NCBI RefSeq assembly: GCF_022014235.1
Contig: NZ_JAKLTD010000002.1
Location: 277,610-341,609 of the forward strand
Length of the DNA stretch: 64,000 nucleotides
Origin: Methanothermobacter sp. K4
GTDB taxonomy: Archaea; Methanobacteriota; Methanobacteria; Methanobacteriales; Methanothermobacteraceae
Direction of reading: 5' to 3'
Part shown: in pieces, positions 49,249 to 59,752 of the stretch
Position numbering within the stretch: position 1 is the stretch's first letter
Layout of the letters: each line of letters opens with the position of its first letter
Position numbers and translations under genes: made by a program
The notes under the pieces: model-generated
Told to the model about the DNA's origin: nothing
Databases searched by the model: none
Seen by the model: the letters and a program-made list of their open reading frames with translations, nothing else

Positions 49249-49530
49249 TCACGAATCCTGTTGATTGGGAGGAACAAGCTTCATCATATCCATTGAGAGC
49301 CTCACCCAGCGGAGGGATGAATTTAGGGCTGCCCTGAATGATGCCGGGTCCCGGGCACTGATTTTTATGGTTATCCTGTCATCCTCAAGGTTCATTGAAA
49401 CTGAAGACCTCCTGGATGGTGAATCCATGAACTCCGGCTTAACTGCCCTGTAAACCACTGAAGCGGATTCAGGGTTTCCTGTGGATATGTCTATGAATCC
49501 CTGAATTCTCCTAAGACCCACATCAATCAC
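49249..49530 (-). CDS. KEOPS complex subunit Pcc1
   Basis: A 93-residue protein with the Pcc1 pattern: ESASVVYRAVKPE, a central beta strand pair, and ALNSSLRWVRLSMD at the end. Pcc1 is the dimerising tRNA-binding subunit of KEOPS, which makes the t6A modification of ANN-reading tRNAs. Its GTG start overlaps the Brix gene stop. Confidence 0.85.
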   Translation of the reverse strand: MIDVGLRRIQGFIDISTGNPESASVVYRAVKPEFMDSPSRRSSVSMNLEDDRITIKISARDPASFRAALNSSLRWVRLSMDMMKLVPPNQQDS

Positions 49531-49990
49531 CGGCCTTAAAGTCCCTTATCAGCAGTTTGAACCCTGCAGGTTGGCCAGTGGCATCAAGAAGCTCCATAAC
49601 CCAGGGGTAATCATCACCCTCCCTGAGCTCCCAGACACTCCCGGATGCCTCAGGATCAACTTCAAGGCCCATGAGCCTGCAGATGCCTTTAAGCTCAGGG
49701 GGGCATGACCTTGTCCCTGCAGCGGGTGAATCCCTCTCCGGTCCCCTGATGTCAAAGGATGGGTTAAATAGGATGTAACCCATCTCGCCCCCCCTATCAC
49801 CAAGGAAAGTTATCCTGGAGGGGTTTCCATGTCTTTCAGATACAAGAGCCACGGGTCCGGCTGCCTGGATGAGCACGTCCCTGATACTCATCTTACCCCT
49901 GTTAACATACCTCCAGCCCATTATCCTGGAGAGCCTCTGGGAAAACGATCTTGTTCGCTGGGAAGGCTTCCTGGATGTTGTAAGAAGCAT
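49523..49990 (-). CDS. Brix/IMP4-domain ribosome biogenesis protein
   Basis: A 155-residue single Brix domain (TTSRKPSQRTRSFSQRLSRI, then NRGKMSIRDVLIQA), as in Delta H MTH_680 whose structure is known. Eukaryotic relatives act in rRNA processing and subunit assembly. It begins one base after the RpoP stop and overlaps the Pcc1 gene. Confidence 0.9.
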   Translation of the reverse strand: MLLTTSRKPSQRTRSFSQRLSRIMGWRYVNRGKMSIRDVLIQAAGPVALVSERHGNPSRITFLGDRGGEMGYILFNPSFDIRGPERDSPAAGTRSCPPELKGICRLMGLEVDPEASGSVWELREGDDYPWVMELLDATGQPAGFKLLIRDFKAGD

Positions 49991-49991
49991 C

Positions 49992-50123
49992 CTACCGTGC
50001 CCTTATGGTCCTCTTAACAGGAGGCACCTCCTTGAAGAGGATCCTGTACCTGCACCTGGGGCACTTATTCTCCATGTACTTCTTGGGGTCGATAAGGGTT
50101 CCGCACTGGGCGCAGCGGTACAA
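49992..50123 (-). CDS. rpoP: DNA-directed RNA polymerase subunit P
   Basis: A 43-residue zinc-ribbon subunit (Rpb12 homologue), starting at TTG 50123. The protein reads [14 protein letters not shown] at the start, with [12 protein letters not shown] after; the two CxxC pairs bind zinc. Its GGAGGTAAG site lies within the last codons of L37Ae, so the two are coupled. Confidence 0.92.
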   Translation of the reverse strand: MYRCAQCGTLIDPKKYMENKCPRCRYRILFKEVPPVKRTIRAR

Positions 50124-50124
50124 T

Positions 50125-50394
50125 CTACTTACCTCCAACTATCCTCTTGATGTTACGGGCCGCTGTTTTACCCATCGGGGTTACAGGCAGGTACGCGCCG
50201 CCTGTGAATACAGCGCCACACTTTCTGCACTTCCATATGCCCCTGCTCTCCCTTTTAACACCTGGCCTGTCACAGCTGGGGCATACGTGCTTCCTCTTCA
50301 TCTCTTCTTCAATCTTCTTAACAGCTCTTTTAGCTTTACGACCGTAACGTGGACCGAAACGTCCTGTAATACCAACTTTCTTTGTTCTTGCCAT
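50125..50394 (-). CDS. rpl37ae: 50S ribosomal protein L37Ae
   Basis: An 89-residue basic zinc-ribbon protein of the large subunit: [23 protein letters not shown] and CRKCG pairs, and [13 protein letters not shown] at the end. Full family length. It follows the exosome genes and is coupled to rpoP. Confidence 0.95.
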   Translation of the reverse strand: MARTKKVGITGRFGPRYGRKAKRAVKKIEEEMKRKHVCPSCDRPGVKRESRGIWKCRKCGAVFTGGAYLPVTPMGKTAARNIKRIVGGK

Positions 50395-50455
50395 TTTATC
50401 ACTCCAGTAAATATGATGTTATAGATATTGTAAGGCGACTATTTAAGATTTGGGG

Positions 50456-50533
50456 AGTCACCGAACCATAATGGTCTCTGATTCCCCTCAACTATGATAG
50501 GATAGCCACTGAAATATGGTGGTCACTGATTCC
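50456..50533. repeat. imperfect 30-bp direct repeat
   Basis: Two related segments, 50456-50485 and 50504-50533, both end in CTGATTCC and share GGTC and ATGG words. They lie in the 149-base gap between rrp42 and L37Ae and loosely resemble the repeat at 36408-36499 (AGC-ACTGAA core). No gene is seen in the gap. Confidence 0.4.
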
Positions 50534-50543
50534 TACAAGTGAT

Positions 50544-51347
50544 TCAGGGTGCCATTGACTTATCAAGGTACTCAATGAGCTGGGGCACCTTCTCCCTTGC
50601 AATGGAAACTGCCCTCAGGACATCATCCCTTGTGAGGGCACCCTCACCACCCTTCTGCATGGCGCATATTGAGCCATCCTCTGTCACCCCTATGGACAGC
50701 CTGGCGGTGAGTATGTCCTCCTCCTCCAGGGAGGGGTCAAGGATTATCTCATCACCAATCTTTGCAAAGGTGCACATGAGGGCCTTTCTGTTGATGGGGA
50801 GTGGCTGCATGTTTTCCCTGTCAACCAGGACCTCACCATCCTTAACCTCAGCAGCAGGGATCCTTGTATCGAGGAGCGCTGCCACAGTGGCAAGTACCGC
50901 TGCATCAAAGAGGTTGCCGTCGTAGTCGATTATGTGGAGGTCCAGGAAGAGCATCCAGACCTTGCTGCCCTCTATTATGCAGAGCTTTTCAAGGTCTATC
51001 ATCTGACTCTCCCTTATGCAGCGGTCAACAACCCTTGAGAGTTCAACCGAACGCTCATCGGGGGGTCCTGGCTCAAAGGTTGGTGATGCCATTGGTAGAA
51101 GTTCGGAGTTTGTGAGTATCACCCCCATCTCAGGGGTGTCCGGGAATGGCTCGCCTATCTGTGGCTTTACACCAACTATTATCTGTGTATTGCCGAGTTT
51201 GACCCGTGAGGAACCCTCAGCCTTGGATATCACCCCTGTTTCAATGGATATGTCCCTGAACTCATGGAGTGACCTTCCGTCAATTCGCTCCTTGTTATTT
51301 ATAAGGTCTGTTATGCTTTTTCTTGTAATTTCAGGTATTATATCCAT
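50544..51347 (-). CDS. rrp42: exosome complex component Rrp42
   Basis: A 267-residue RNase PH-fold subunit that forms the hexameric exosome ring with Rrp41 but lacks catalytic residues. It begins [20 protein letters not shown] and has [13 protein letters not shown]. Start ATG 51347 follows GGTGA; ATG 51359 four codons earlier is an alternative. It follows rrp41 with a one-base gap or short overlap. Confidence 0.93.
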   Translation of the reverse strand: MDIIPEITRKSITDLINNKERIDGRSLHEFRDISIETGVISKAEGSSRVKLGNTQIIVGVKPQIGEPFPDTPEMGVILTNSELLPMASPTFEPGPPDERSVELSRVVDRCIRESQMIDLEKLCIIEGSKVWMLFLDLHIIDYDGNLFDAAVLATVAALLDTRIPAAEVKDGEVLVDRENMQPLPINRKALMCTFAKIGDEIILDPSLEEEDILTARLSIGVTEDGSICAMQKGGEGALTRDDVLRAVSIAREKVPQLIEYLDKSMAP

Positions 51348-51348
51348 T

Positions 51349-52071
51349 TTATTCACCATACCTCTTTCTGAGGGCCTCTTTCTGAACCTCATGTATTCTG
51401 AGGCAACCATCCACTGCCAGGTCAAGGGCCCTTTCAAATTCATCCTCTGACAGGTTTCCATCGCTCTGGAGGAGTGTGATCTCACGTGTCCTTGGTAGGA
51501 TTGCAACCGGTACATCAGCCTGCCCGGCCTTGTCCTCCTCCTCAGAGAGGTCAAGAACAACCTGGTCGTTTACCTTACCTGCAGCGCAGGCGACAACCAT
51601 GTCCCTCATGGGTATTCCGGCATCTGCAAGGGCCACTGATGCTGCCGTGATGCCCGCGCACCTTGTACCGCCCTCTGCCTCAAGAACCTCTATGAATACA
51701 TCTATGACGGACCTTGGAAACCTTTCAAGTATCAGGGCAGGCCTCAGGGCCTCTGCGGTTATCTTGGAAATCTCAACAGAGCGCCTGTCGGGACCAGGCC
51801 TCTTTCTCTCCTCAACAGAGAATGGTGCCATGTTGTACCTGCACCTTATAACTGCCCTGTCAGGTCGCTGCAGCTTCCTTATCTGTGCCTCCCTTGGCCC
51901 GTAGACAGCTACGAGTATCTTGTTGCCTCCAAATTCAAGGTAGGATGAACCGTCAGCCCTTTCAAGTATTCCTGCCTCAATTTTCAGGGGTCTGAGTTCA
52001 TCAAATGCCCTTCCGTCCTCCCTGAGAGTGGGGGAGGTTTTCAGCTGATCCTGTGTGATGATACCAATCAC
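51349..52071 (-). CDS. rrp41: exosome complex exonuclease Rrp41
   Basis: A 240-residue catalytic RNase PH-fold subunit, the phosphorolytic 3'-5' exonuclease of the archaeal exosome. Conserved: [27 protein letters not shown] for RNA/phosphate binding, and [15 protein letters not shown] with the catalytic Asp. It overlaps the rrp4 stop by four bases. Confidence 0.95.
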   Translation of the reverse strand: MIGIITQDQLKTSPTLREDGRAFDELRPLKIEAGILERADGSSYLEFGGNKILVAVYGPREAQIRKLQRPDRAVIRCRYNMAPFSVEERKRPGPDRRSVEISKITAEALRPALILERFPRSVIDVFIEVLEAEGGTRCAGITAASVALADAGIPMRDMVVACAAGKVNDQVVLDLSEEEDKAGQADVPVAILPRTREITLLQSDGNLSEDEFERALDLAVDGCLRIHEVQKEALRKRYGE

Positions 52072-52931
52072 CTCGGTTCCTCGGAATTATTTTCATCCTC
52101 AACTTCTTCATGCCCTGATTCTTCGCCCTCGGATAATTCTTCTTCATCTTCTTCGGTGTTCTCAGGGTTTTCTGTTTCTTCTTTCAGCTCTTCAGCATCC
52201 TCAACTGGAGCCTCTCCTTCAACCACTTCAGACCCGTCATCCTCATCCCCTGTTGTGGGTTCCGCACCGGTGAGTCTGTCCAGAAGTTCCCTTACACGGT
52301 CTGTGAGTCCTGATGTGTGGGCTTCACGGTCTATCATCAGGATGACCCTCTCGGCTATCCTCTCCATGTCGGGTTCTCCCTTTATCCAGACGACTCCATT
52401 CTGGCCCACAACGATATCGCAGTGGGTCTTCTCCTTGACCATGTTTATCATGGATCCCCTCTTACCTATGAGCCTTGGAACCTTTGTGGGTGTTATGTAT
52501 ACCAGAATCCCATCCCTGAACTTTCCAAGCCCACGGCCCTTAAGGCCCAGTTTAACCTTCTTGACCTCGTCCACATCAACTACCCTTAAAAGGAGCACAT
52601 CGCCTATGTCAAAGACGTTTCCAAGTTCCCTTTTCTCCTTGCCAAAAACCTCTGATGCCGGCAGGAGTCCGCTGTAGGGGGAGTTTATATCGAGGCCCCA
52701 CATTGAGAACCTTATATCCGTGATCTCGCCGATCACCACATCTCCCCTCTTGGGGATGTATTTGCTCTGAAGTGGTATCACATTTATCTTCTTATTTCTG
52801 ACAGAAACAAGTCCAACAAATGATGAACATATTTTTTTACCCTCTTTGAAGGTCCCCCTGCCCGGGTGGTAATCATTCTCTGCCAGAACCTGACCTGGAA
52901 CAACCAGGTCCTTTTCATTTACGAGTAACAC
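52068..52931 (-). CDS. rrp4: exosome complex RNA-binding cap protein Rrp4
   Basis: A 287-residue cap subunit: an N-terminal domain ([18 protein letters not shown]), an S1 domain ([18 protein letters not shown]), and a KH domain with [17 protein letters not shown]. Residues about 218-287 form a Glu/Asp-rich tail that is not part of the fold. Start is GTG 52931 behind GGGAGG. Confidence 0.94.
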   Translation of the reverse strand: MLLVNEKDLVVPGQVLAENDYHPGRGTFKEGKKICSSFVGLVSVRNKKINVIPLQSKYIPKRGDVVIGEITDIRFSMWGLDINSPYSGLLPASEVFGKEKRELGNVFDIGDVLLLRVVDVDEVKKVKLGLKGRGLGKFRDGILVYITPTKVPRLIGKRGSMINMVKEKTHCDIVVGQNGVVWIKGEPDMERIAERVILMIDREAHTSGLTDRVRELLDRLTGAEPTTGDEDDGSEVVEGEAPVEDAEELKEETENPENTEEDEEELSEGEESGHEEVEDENNSEEPR

Positions 52932-52975
52932 ATTATGCCTCCCTGTTTTTTGAAGGCGAAAAATGAGAGGAGGGT

Positions 52976-53674
52976 TTACTTGATAATCCTGGTCTCAACG
53001 TTACCGCCGGTGAGTTCATTGATTTTCTGGTAGAAACTATCCTGAAGACCCCCCGGTATCTCAACCACCGCTATCCATGACCCGTCACTCTGCCATTCCT
53101 CATTCTTTATTTTCCCGAAACTGGATATCACACCGTAGGCTGGACCTGCCCTTTCGCCGGGTATCTTTATGGCAACGGTGACCTTCTCGAACTTTATGGG
53201 GATCTTGGTCCTTATGGCCTTCAGGACAATGTTGACCTGCTCATCAACTGTTTTGAATGGATCAACGTGAACCCTTGCTTCCTCCATAGCCTTTTCAATC
53301 CTCTTTGGAGGATGAGGAAGTCCATTCTGGGGGTTTATAGCTTCACGTGCAATCTTACTGATGATTTTTCTGCGTTTATCCTCTATCATCTGTCTTCTCT
53401 GCTCTGCAGTGAGCTGTATTGTCCCCCTCTGAAGTATTATGGGTGTTACCTCAAGAGGATCCGCTGTTTCAAAGACCTTCCTCATGGCCTCCTCAGATGC
53501 CTTATCACCCTTTCTGGCGTCCCTGAAGACCTCCTGGACTGCCAGTACATCCTCCACACTGACGTCTGAATCTTCTCTCCGGAATTCAGCTGCCAGGTCA
53601 GGGTCCACTAGAATTTCGAATCGCTCGCCATGGGATTCTAGCCGGGCGATAACCGCATCTTCAAGGCTGACCAT
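52976..53674 (-). CDS. SBDS family ribosome maturation protein
   Basis: A 232-residue three-domain protein (SBDS/Sdo1). It has the N-terminal FYSH domain ([18 protein letters not shown]), a central helical domain ([17 protein letters not shown]), and a C-terminal ferredoxin-like domain. Its eukaryotic relative releases eIF6 from 60S subunits. It lies between proteasome alpha and rrp4 as in most euryarchaea. Confidence 0.94.
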   Translation of the reverse strand: MVSLEDAVIARLESHGERFEILVDPDLAAEFRREDSDVSVEDVLAVQEVFRDARKGDKASEEAMRKVFETADPLEVTPIILQRGTIQLTAEQRRQMIEDKRRKIISKIAREAINPQNGLPHPPKRIEKAMEEARVHVDPFKTVDEQVNIVLKAIRTKIPIKFEKVTVAIKIPGERAGPAYGVISSFGKIKNEEWQSDGSWIAVVEIPGGLQDSFYQKINELTGGNVETRIIK

Positions 53675-53677
53675 TTT

Positions 53678-54424
<747 letters not shown>

Positions 54425-54487
54425 TTTTCTAACCTCTCTTTATTGATGGATAAATCTGGTAATTATGAGACCTGTGATACAAATTAG

Positions 54488-54868
54488 TCAGTATTTATCT
54501 TTCTTGGAAGGTTTAATAAACTTTTGTGTTGCAGAACGCACCGTCCCGGAGAGTCCCAGTATATGGAATACCAGCCTTGCCCCGCTGTGGTGGTGTGCCG
54601 CTGTGAGGGCAGCCATAACCTTTCCCTCATATCCCCTCTGGCACTGAAGCACGCCCCTCATCCTTACTGCATCCGGGAAATCGCATCGCCAGAGTTTCAT
54701 GAGCCATAAACGGAAATTTGATGTTTCACATTCCCCGTGGAGTTTGAGGCAGCTGTCCCATATGAGGGATACGATTTCATCCCTTGAGAGCTCCCTCTCT
54801 GATATGAGTTCAAAGGCGATGTACCTCTTTGGGTTCCTGAGGGTGGGGGGTAGTATCTTCATCCTCAT
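54488..54868 (-). CDS. rnp2: ribonuclease P protein component 2 (Pop5)
   Basis: A 126-residue protein matching archaeal Pop5 (LPPTLRNPKRYIAFELIS, DSCLKLHGECETSNFRL, and GVLQCQRGYEGKVMAAL). It pairs with Rpp30 to activate the RNase P RNA for tRNA 5' processing. The rnp3 gene lies just upstream in the same direction. A basic tail ends the protein. Confidence 0.92.
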   Translation of the reverse strand: MRMKILPPTLRNPKRYIAFELISERELSRDEIVSLIWDSCLKLHGECETSNFRLWLMKLWRCDFPDAVRMRGVLQCQRGYEGKVMAALTAAHHHSGARLVFHILGLSGTVRSATQKFIKPSKKDKY

Positions 54869-54945
54869 GTCTTCACCGGGGTTCAGTCCTGTTCTTCATC
54901 ATCACAAGTCTGTTCTTTTATTTCAGTTCTTCCATTTGGCTCTGT

Positions 54946-55671
54946 TCAATCCAGTTCTTCATCATCCACGAGCCTCACACCATCTGCAATCATGAGGGGG
55001 CGTTTGCGTGAGTATTCGATTATGGAGGATGGTGTTGATGAGAGTGCCCCTCTAACCTCATGGGTGCTCATGCCAAAGCACGCTGCCAGGTTCATGAGGT
55101 CACGGGGTGTGCGGAGGTCATATATTGATGATGCCCTGCTTGAGAGTAAGAGTGGAAAATGGAATTTTCTGTGGAGTTTAAGGATATCCCTGAAATACTC
55201 AAGAACCCTCGCCCTTACCTTGAGCCATGAGCCAGTGATATCACTGGTGACAAGTTCAACTGCAACCCTGTTCCTTGCAGCCTCCCTTGCAAGGACATGG
55301 TTCATGCCAGCGTCCCTCCTTGAGGAGTAAGGTGCTGAGAGGACATCCACCCTGGGGTTCTCACAGGCCGCGCGGTTCACCTTCAGGTCCCCCCCTGAAA
55401 CGTATACAACGTCGGCCTTCCTCCTGAAGCGGTTAACCTTGCGCCTCATATCCGGGGGGTTCGAGGCGTTTATCATGACACCGGTTGCCACCTCAAGCCC
55501 CCTGATTTCAGGGTTATCCCTCAGGAGTTCAATCTCTGGCTGGAGCCTGCTGTAGGTCTCATCAGGGCATACCAGGACAGCCCCATGGTACCCGAGGCGG
55601 GAAGCCTCAGAAAGAAGTCTCAGACTGGAATCATGGTCAGCTGCCTGGATGTGGAAGTCAAAGAATTTCAT
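54946..55671 (-). CDS. rnp3: ribonuclease P protein component 3 (Rpp30)
   Basis: A 241-residue TIM-barrel (PHP-like) subunit of RNase P. The start is ATG 55671 (KFFDFHIQAADHDS), matching the known archaeal N-terminus. A further in-frame ATG at 55725 would add 18 residues that copy the real N-terminus (KFSDFHED...), because the 5' end of the gene has been tandemly duplicated upstream. Which start is used is uncertain. Conserved: ADVVYVSGGDLKVNRAA and SRASSIYDLRTP. Confidence 0.9.
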   Translation of the reverse strand: MKFFDFHIQAADHDSSLRLLSEASRLGYHGAVLVCPDETYSRLQPEIELLRDNPEIRGLEVATGVMINASNPPDMRRKVNRFRRKADVVYVSGGDLKVNRAACENPRVDVLSAPYSSRRDAGMNHVLAREAARNRVAVELVTSDITGSWLKVRARVLEYFRDILKLHRKFHFPLLLSSRASSIYDLRTPRDLMNLAACFGMSTHEVRGALSSTPSSIIEYSRKRPLMIADGVRLVDDEELD

Positions 55672-55832
55672 CTGCCTGGATGACCCGGTTATTTGAGCAT
55701 CCTCGTGGAAGTCAGAGAATTTCATCTGAACCCTGCTGGAATCAGTTATTATGAGTATCCCCGTGGGAATCAGTTATTTGAGCATCCTCGTGGAAGTCAG
55801 AGAATTTCATCTGCTGAATGACCCAGTTATTC
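55651..55832. repeat. tandem duplications of the rnp3 5' end and leader
   Basis: A 41-base block is identical at 55688-55728 and 55773-55813 (85-base period). The 24-base start-codon block recurs at 55651-55674 with one mismatch, where it is the true gene start. A partial copy lies near 55741-55785. The gtgaatgacccagttatt-like ends also recur. A short frame at 55742-55810 begins with the copied rnp3 start. Confidence 0.85.
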
Positions 55833-56234
55833 AAGTAGTTTCCTTATATTCTCCGCTGCAACATCCCTCTTTGCAGGGTAGGCCTCCACCTTGATTTTGA
55901 GGTGTATTGCATCACCGTGCCTCACAGGCTTCCAGATCCCCTCAAGGGCCTCCTGTTTATCCAGACGGATGAACAGGTTACCGTTTTCATCGAACCTGTC
56001 CTCAAGTTCATCCATTCTGCCCCTGAAGACCTCAATGAATTTTTCCGTGAATTCTCTGAGAGCCCTTCTGCGGTCCACCCTGCCCCTTAAAACTGTGATG
56101 GGGTTTCCATGGTAGCCCTCTGCAATTTCCCTTTCAGGTGCTGCTCCGGGTATTATGTTTCTGAGGGCCTCAAGGACCTTTTCTTCGTCCTCGGTACCGT
56201 AAACCATTAGGCGGTAGGAGATGTTGTGTATCAT
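55827..56234 (-). CDS. RNA-binding protein (COG1325, exosome-associated family)
   Basis: A 135-residue protein with the pattern of the archaeal COG1325 RNA-binding family: NISYRLMVYGTEDEEKVLEAL at the start, then HGNPITVLRGRV and HLKIKVEAYPAKR. It lies between L15e and the RNase P genes, as in other euryarchaea. Its exact role is unknown; the position suggests RNA processing. Confidence 0.82.
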   Translation of the reverse strand: MIHNISYRLMVYGTEDEEKVLEALRNIIPGAAPEREIAEGYHGNPITVLRGRVDRRRALREFTEKFIEVFRGRMDELEDRFDENGNLFIRLDKQEALEGIWKPVRHGDAIHLKIKVEAYPAKRDVAAENIRKLLE

Positions 56235-56262
56235 TTTCCTCTAAAATTAATTGAGTGGGGCT

Positions 56263-56808
56263 TTACCTTACCTTTTCAGCCCCTTTACCCCTGTTTCTGA
56301 GGCCCCTGTTCTTCTTACCTTCACTTGTGAGGCCCCTGAACACCCGTCCTCTGTGCTGTTTTTCGCAGATCCAGTTTATTTTGGGGTCATTCTTTATTGC
56401 AGGATGGTTTGGGTCAACAAGGATGACCTCATAGAACTTGTATTTTCCGTCCTCCCAGACCCAGTATGAGTTGAGGACCTCCATGTTGGGGTATTTCCTT
56501 GCAACCCTTTCCTCTGCGATCCTCTTTATGCTCTTTGCAGTTGTGATCTTCTTAACACCCATTCTCTTGGGCCTTCTACCTGCCTTGAACCTGGTTTTTC
56601 TCTGGCTACCGCGCCTTACACGTGTCCTCACGATTATGTATCCGGGTTTCGCCCTGTAACCAAGTGATCTTGCACGGTCTATTCTTGTTGGCCTTTCAAT
56701 CCTTTTAATTACAGGGTCCCTTCTCCATTTTGGGGCCCTTTCCCACATAAGCTCCCTTACATAGGAGTCCTTTGGATTCTTCCATGCATCTTTAACATAT
56801 TTGTACAT
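56263..56808 (-). CDS. rpl15e: 50S ribosomal protein L15e
   Basis: A 181-residue very basic protein: [12 protein letters not shown] at the start, [20 protein letters not shown], and [19 protein letters not shown] at the end. First gene of the information-processing superoperon that runs on the minus strand to 48584. Confidence 0.95.
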   Translation of the reverse strand: MYKYVKDAWKNPKDSYVRELMWERAPKWRRDPVIKRIERPTRIDRARSLGYRAKPGYIIVRTRVRRGSQRKTRFKAGRRPKRMGVKKITTAKSIKRIAEERVARKYPNMEVLNSYWVWEDGKYKFYEVILVDPNHPAIKNDPKINWICEKQHRGRVFRGLTSEGKKNRGLRNRGKGAEKVR

Positions 56809-57167
56809 TGTTTACACCTCTATTCTGTTCGGCTTTACGCCACATCCATGGGATCGTATCCCTTAAAAATAGCGGTTTATGTACTGCTACGTTTGATGTG
56901 GTCACTTAAAAAGTTTACTGTTGGTTCCATGAATAAATCTGTTTATACACGATTTTCAGGGTCATCAACCACTTGTGTATCTCTGGATTTAGGTTCCCTA
57001 AGCTAAATTTACATTCATTGAAACATGGGGACAGATAACCCATAAAATCAGAAAAAATCCATCAAAATTTGCTAAAATACCATCCATATGAAGTTTCTGG
57101 TTATTGATTTAGTGTAATCTATATCCAAATGGACGTAGATATTAATTAATGTAATTGTTTCGGGGGG
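56809..57167. other. gene-free interval between L15e and the beta-helix gene
   Basis: No coding region is seen. It must hold the divergent promoters. A possible L15e TATA (tatttttaa on the minus strand) is near 56864. The plus side has the near-perfect dyad ATCTATATCCA-AA-TGGACGTAGAT (57117-57140), nine of eleven pairs matching, about 30 bases before the beta-helix gene. The interval becomes A/T-rich from about 56930. Confidence 0.45.
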
Positions 57168-57173
57168 TTGAAT

Positions 57174-59225
57174 GTGAAGTACGTCAAATTTTGCTCTTTG
57201 CTGGTTGTGGTTTTTTTGTTTGTTTTATTTTTTTCCGGAACTTCAGCAGCTGTTTCACGGAATGAAAGAACTGGAAAAACTTATATGACCATCCAGGAGG
57301 CTATAGACGATAGTGAAGCCCAGGATACTATAGTGGTGGACGCTGGAACTTACGAAGAAAACATAGTGATAAACAGAGAAAATTTAACTCTGAAAGCAAA
57401 TGGAACAGTAATAATAGATGGATGGCGTGACAGAGAACCTGTAATAAATATAATTGCCAACAGATCGAAAATAAATGGATTTACACTGATCAATGGTACT
57501 CATGGAATATGTTCATCTGCTGGCTGGTGTAACCTGACAAAAAACATCATAAGACATAACGATATAGCAATCTGGTTAATGGATTCAGATAACAGCGTGA
57601 TCCAGGAAAATGAAATAACTGATAATACTGGGGGAATAGTCCTAATATCCTCAAACAGGAACATTATATCCAGAAATAATATAAGCAGCGAGGGATCTGG
57701 AATTTCTCTTGAATCCTCAGCTGAAAACACAATTTCCAGCAACATTATAAGAAACTGTCTCAATGGAATCGCGGCCGGGTTCTCACCTTCGAATGTAATC
57801 AGAGAAAACAGAATAGAGGACATAACAGAGAATGCTATTTACCTTCTGACCTCCCTCAACAGTATCTTAAGGGGCAACTCCATCACTAACTCATCTAGAG
57901 CCATTAAAATTGGGGGAGGGGACAACTCAGTTGGCCATTTTATCCAGAACATAGATACCTCAAATACCATTGAGGGTAAACCCGTCTATTATCTCACTGG
58001 AATCTCCAACAGGGTTTACAATGGAATCCCAATGGGCTACCTTGCACTTGTGGGCTGCAGGAATGTAACAATAAAAAATGTTGCCCTCTCAAAATGTGGT
58101 AACGGAATAATACTTGCAAATACAAACAGTTCAAGGATCGAGAACTGCAACATAAGCGATGATGACTATGGTATCTTCCTGCTGCAGTCCAGTAAAAACA
58201 CCATTCAGAGTAACAGGATGCAAATGGCCAGGTATGATGGTGTTTCTATACACTATTCAGGTAACAACACCATTTCAGGAAATAAAATAAGCTGTAGCGG
58301 CAGTAGGGGCATATACGTCACCGGTTCATTCAATACAATCTACGCTAATCTTTTATTGAACAATTCTGTGGGATTATCTATACCATCCTACAGTGGGGGT
58401 AACAGGATCTATGGAAACAGCTTCATAGACAATGGTATTCAGGCGGAAAATGAAGGTGGTTCAACCAATGTTTTCAATCTAACGCGGCCCACTGGAGGTA
58501 ACTACTGGAGCGACTACACCGGGAAGGATGAAAATGGGGATAAATTCGGGGACACACCCTATATGTTTAGCGGTGGACGGGACAGCCTTCCCCTTATTGG
58601 AGATCCTCTGCAGAAACTTAAAGTGGTATCCATGGATCCCCCAAATGGTTCCATGAGTGTTTCAAGGACCAAAAGCCTTGTAATAACCTTCAGCTCCATT
58701 ATCGTGGTGGGAAGTGAGTACTCCAGCATAACAGTGCGAAGATCTACAGGTACTCTAAAATCAATCATCAAAAGTATAAGCGGCAGCAGACTCATCATAA
58801 CACCCGTTGGAGGCTGGGATCCCGGTGTTAAGTTCACAGTCCGAATACCCAGGAATTCCATAGAAAATATTGCAGGGACCACACTGGAACTGGACTTCAC
58901 ATCAAATTTCACATCTGCAATTGCAGTAACAGCCATTGATCCCAGAAGTGGTGCAACAGGTGTTTTAAGGACGAGGGCAATTGTCATAATATTCAGTAAC
59001 AGCATACTTGCCGGTCCCAACTACAGATCAATAACTGTAAGAACATCCACCGGTCGGCTGAAATCCATCAGTAAGAGAATAATCGGTAACAGGCTCATCA
59101 TAACACCCGTGGGGAGCTGGAGTGCCCGTACAAGGTATATCATCACTGTTCCAAGGACTGCAGTTAAGACCGGCGCCGGTAACATGATGTCAGCAGATTT
59201 CAAATCAGCATTCACAACAAGATAA
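57174..59225 (+). CDS. secreted parallel beta-helix (NosD/CASH-like) surface protein with two Ig-like repeats
   Basis: About 683 residues. A signal peptide (hydrophobic residues 5-22, SGTSAAV) precedes a right-handed beta-helix (about 40-470) of Asn/Ser/Ile-rich turns (NTISGNKISCSG type). Two ~97-residue Ig-like repeats follow (both contain RLIITPVG and SITVR), resembling the Big_5 type. No C-terminal anchor. The gene is more A/T-rich than its neighbours in codon choice (AAA, AAT, ATA), which may mean different origin. Start is GTG 57174 behind GGGGGGT. A surface adhesin or glycan-binding role is likely. Confidence 0.8.
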   Translation: MKYVKFCSLLVVVFLFVLFFSGTSAAVSRNERTGKTYMTIQEAIDDSEAQDTIVVDAGTYEENIVINRENLTLKANGTVIIDGWRDREPVINIIANRSKINGFTLINGTHGICSSAGWCNLTKNIIRHNDIAIWLMDSDNSVIQENEITDNTGGIVLISSNRNIISRNNISSEGSGISLESSAENTISSNIIRNCLNGIAAGFSPSNVIRENRIEDITENAIYLLTSLNSILRGNSITNSSRAIKIGGGDNSVGHFIQNIDTSNTIEGKPVYYLTGISNRVYNGIPMGYLALVGCRNVTIKNVALSKCGNGIILANTNSSRIENCNISDDDYGIFLLQSSKNTIQSNRMQMARYDGVSIHYSGNNTISGNKISCSGSRGIYVTGSFNTIYANLLLNNSVGLSIPSYSGGNRIYGNSFIDNGIQAENEGGSTNVFNLTRPTGGNYWSDYTGKDENGDKFGDTPYMFSGGRDSLPLIGDPLQKLKVVSMDPPNGSMSVSRTKSLVITFSSIIVVGSEYSSITVRRSTGTLKSIIKSISGSRLIITPVGGWDPGVKFTVRIPRNSIENIAGTTLELDFTSNFTSAIAVTAIDPRSGATGVLRTRAIVIIFSNSILAGPNYRSITVRTSTGRLKSISKRIIGNRLIITPVGSWSARTRYIITVPRTAVKTGAGNMMSADFKSAFTTR

Positions 59226-59350
59226 ATAAAAAATACTTCTTTTCTATTTTTAAATTTCTTATCCCTTATTTTAATCTCTGCAACAGGTGATTTTTCAGAG
59301 AGCTAATTGATAAAAAACTGAACTTTCTAATTAAATAAAAAAGAAGTTAA

Positions 59351-59674
59351 TCAGTCCCCAAGGACCTCATAAAGTATCCTCATTGCCTTCACAAAGGGTG
59401 GATTACCAGATGTGAGGAGAACAACACGGAGAACGTCAACAATTTCATCCCTTGTAACACCAAATTCATTTATGGCACTCTGTATCTGCTTTTTAACTGC
59501 ACGGTCATCTGAGTTTGCAGCTGTTATCCCGAGGGCTATGAGTTTCTGTGTCTTGTAGTCAAGAACCTTTCCTGTATAGGCGGCCTCGTTGAGTTTAACA
59601 ACTGCCTCGTAGATGTCAGGATAGTCCTCCTTCACATGGACCATGCCCTTTCCATAGAAAACATCCTCTTTCAT
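59351..59674 (-). CDS. carboxymuconolactone decarboxylase-like (AhpD-fold) protein
   Basis: A 107-residue all-helical protein with the CMD core: LDYKTQKLIALGITAANS and the C-terminal VLLTSGNPPFVKAM. The CxxC/His redox motif of AhpD is missing, so peroxidase-reductant activity is unlikely. A small-ligand or scaffold role remains. Downstream of the SPFH gene on the same strand. Confidence 0.78.
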   Translation of the reverse strand: MKEDVFYGKGMVHVKEDYPDIYEAVVKLNEAAYTGKVLDYKTQKLIALGITAANSDDRAVKKQIQSAINEFGVTRDEIVDVLRVVLLTSGNPPFVKAMRILYEVLGD

Positions 59675-59752
59675 ACATTACACCTCCCGTATCTTATTAT
59701 GTTCAGCTTGATATTTATAACTAACATCATCTGAAAAATAAAAGGTGAAGAT

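Noticed and set aside
55688..55813. The rnp3 leader repeats as a CRISPR or REP array
   Set aside because: The units contain the rnp3 start itself and vary in spacing, which fits local gene-end duplication better.
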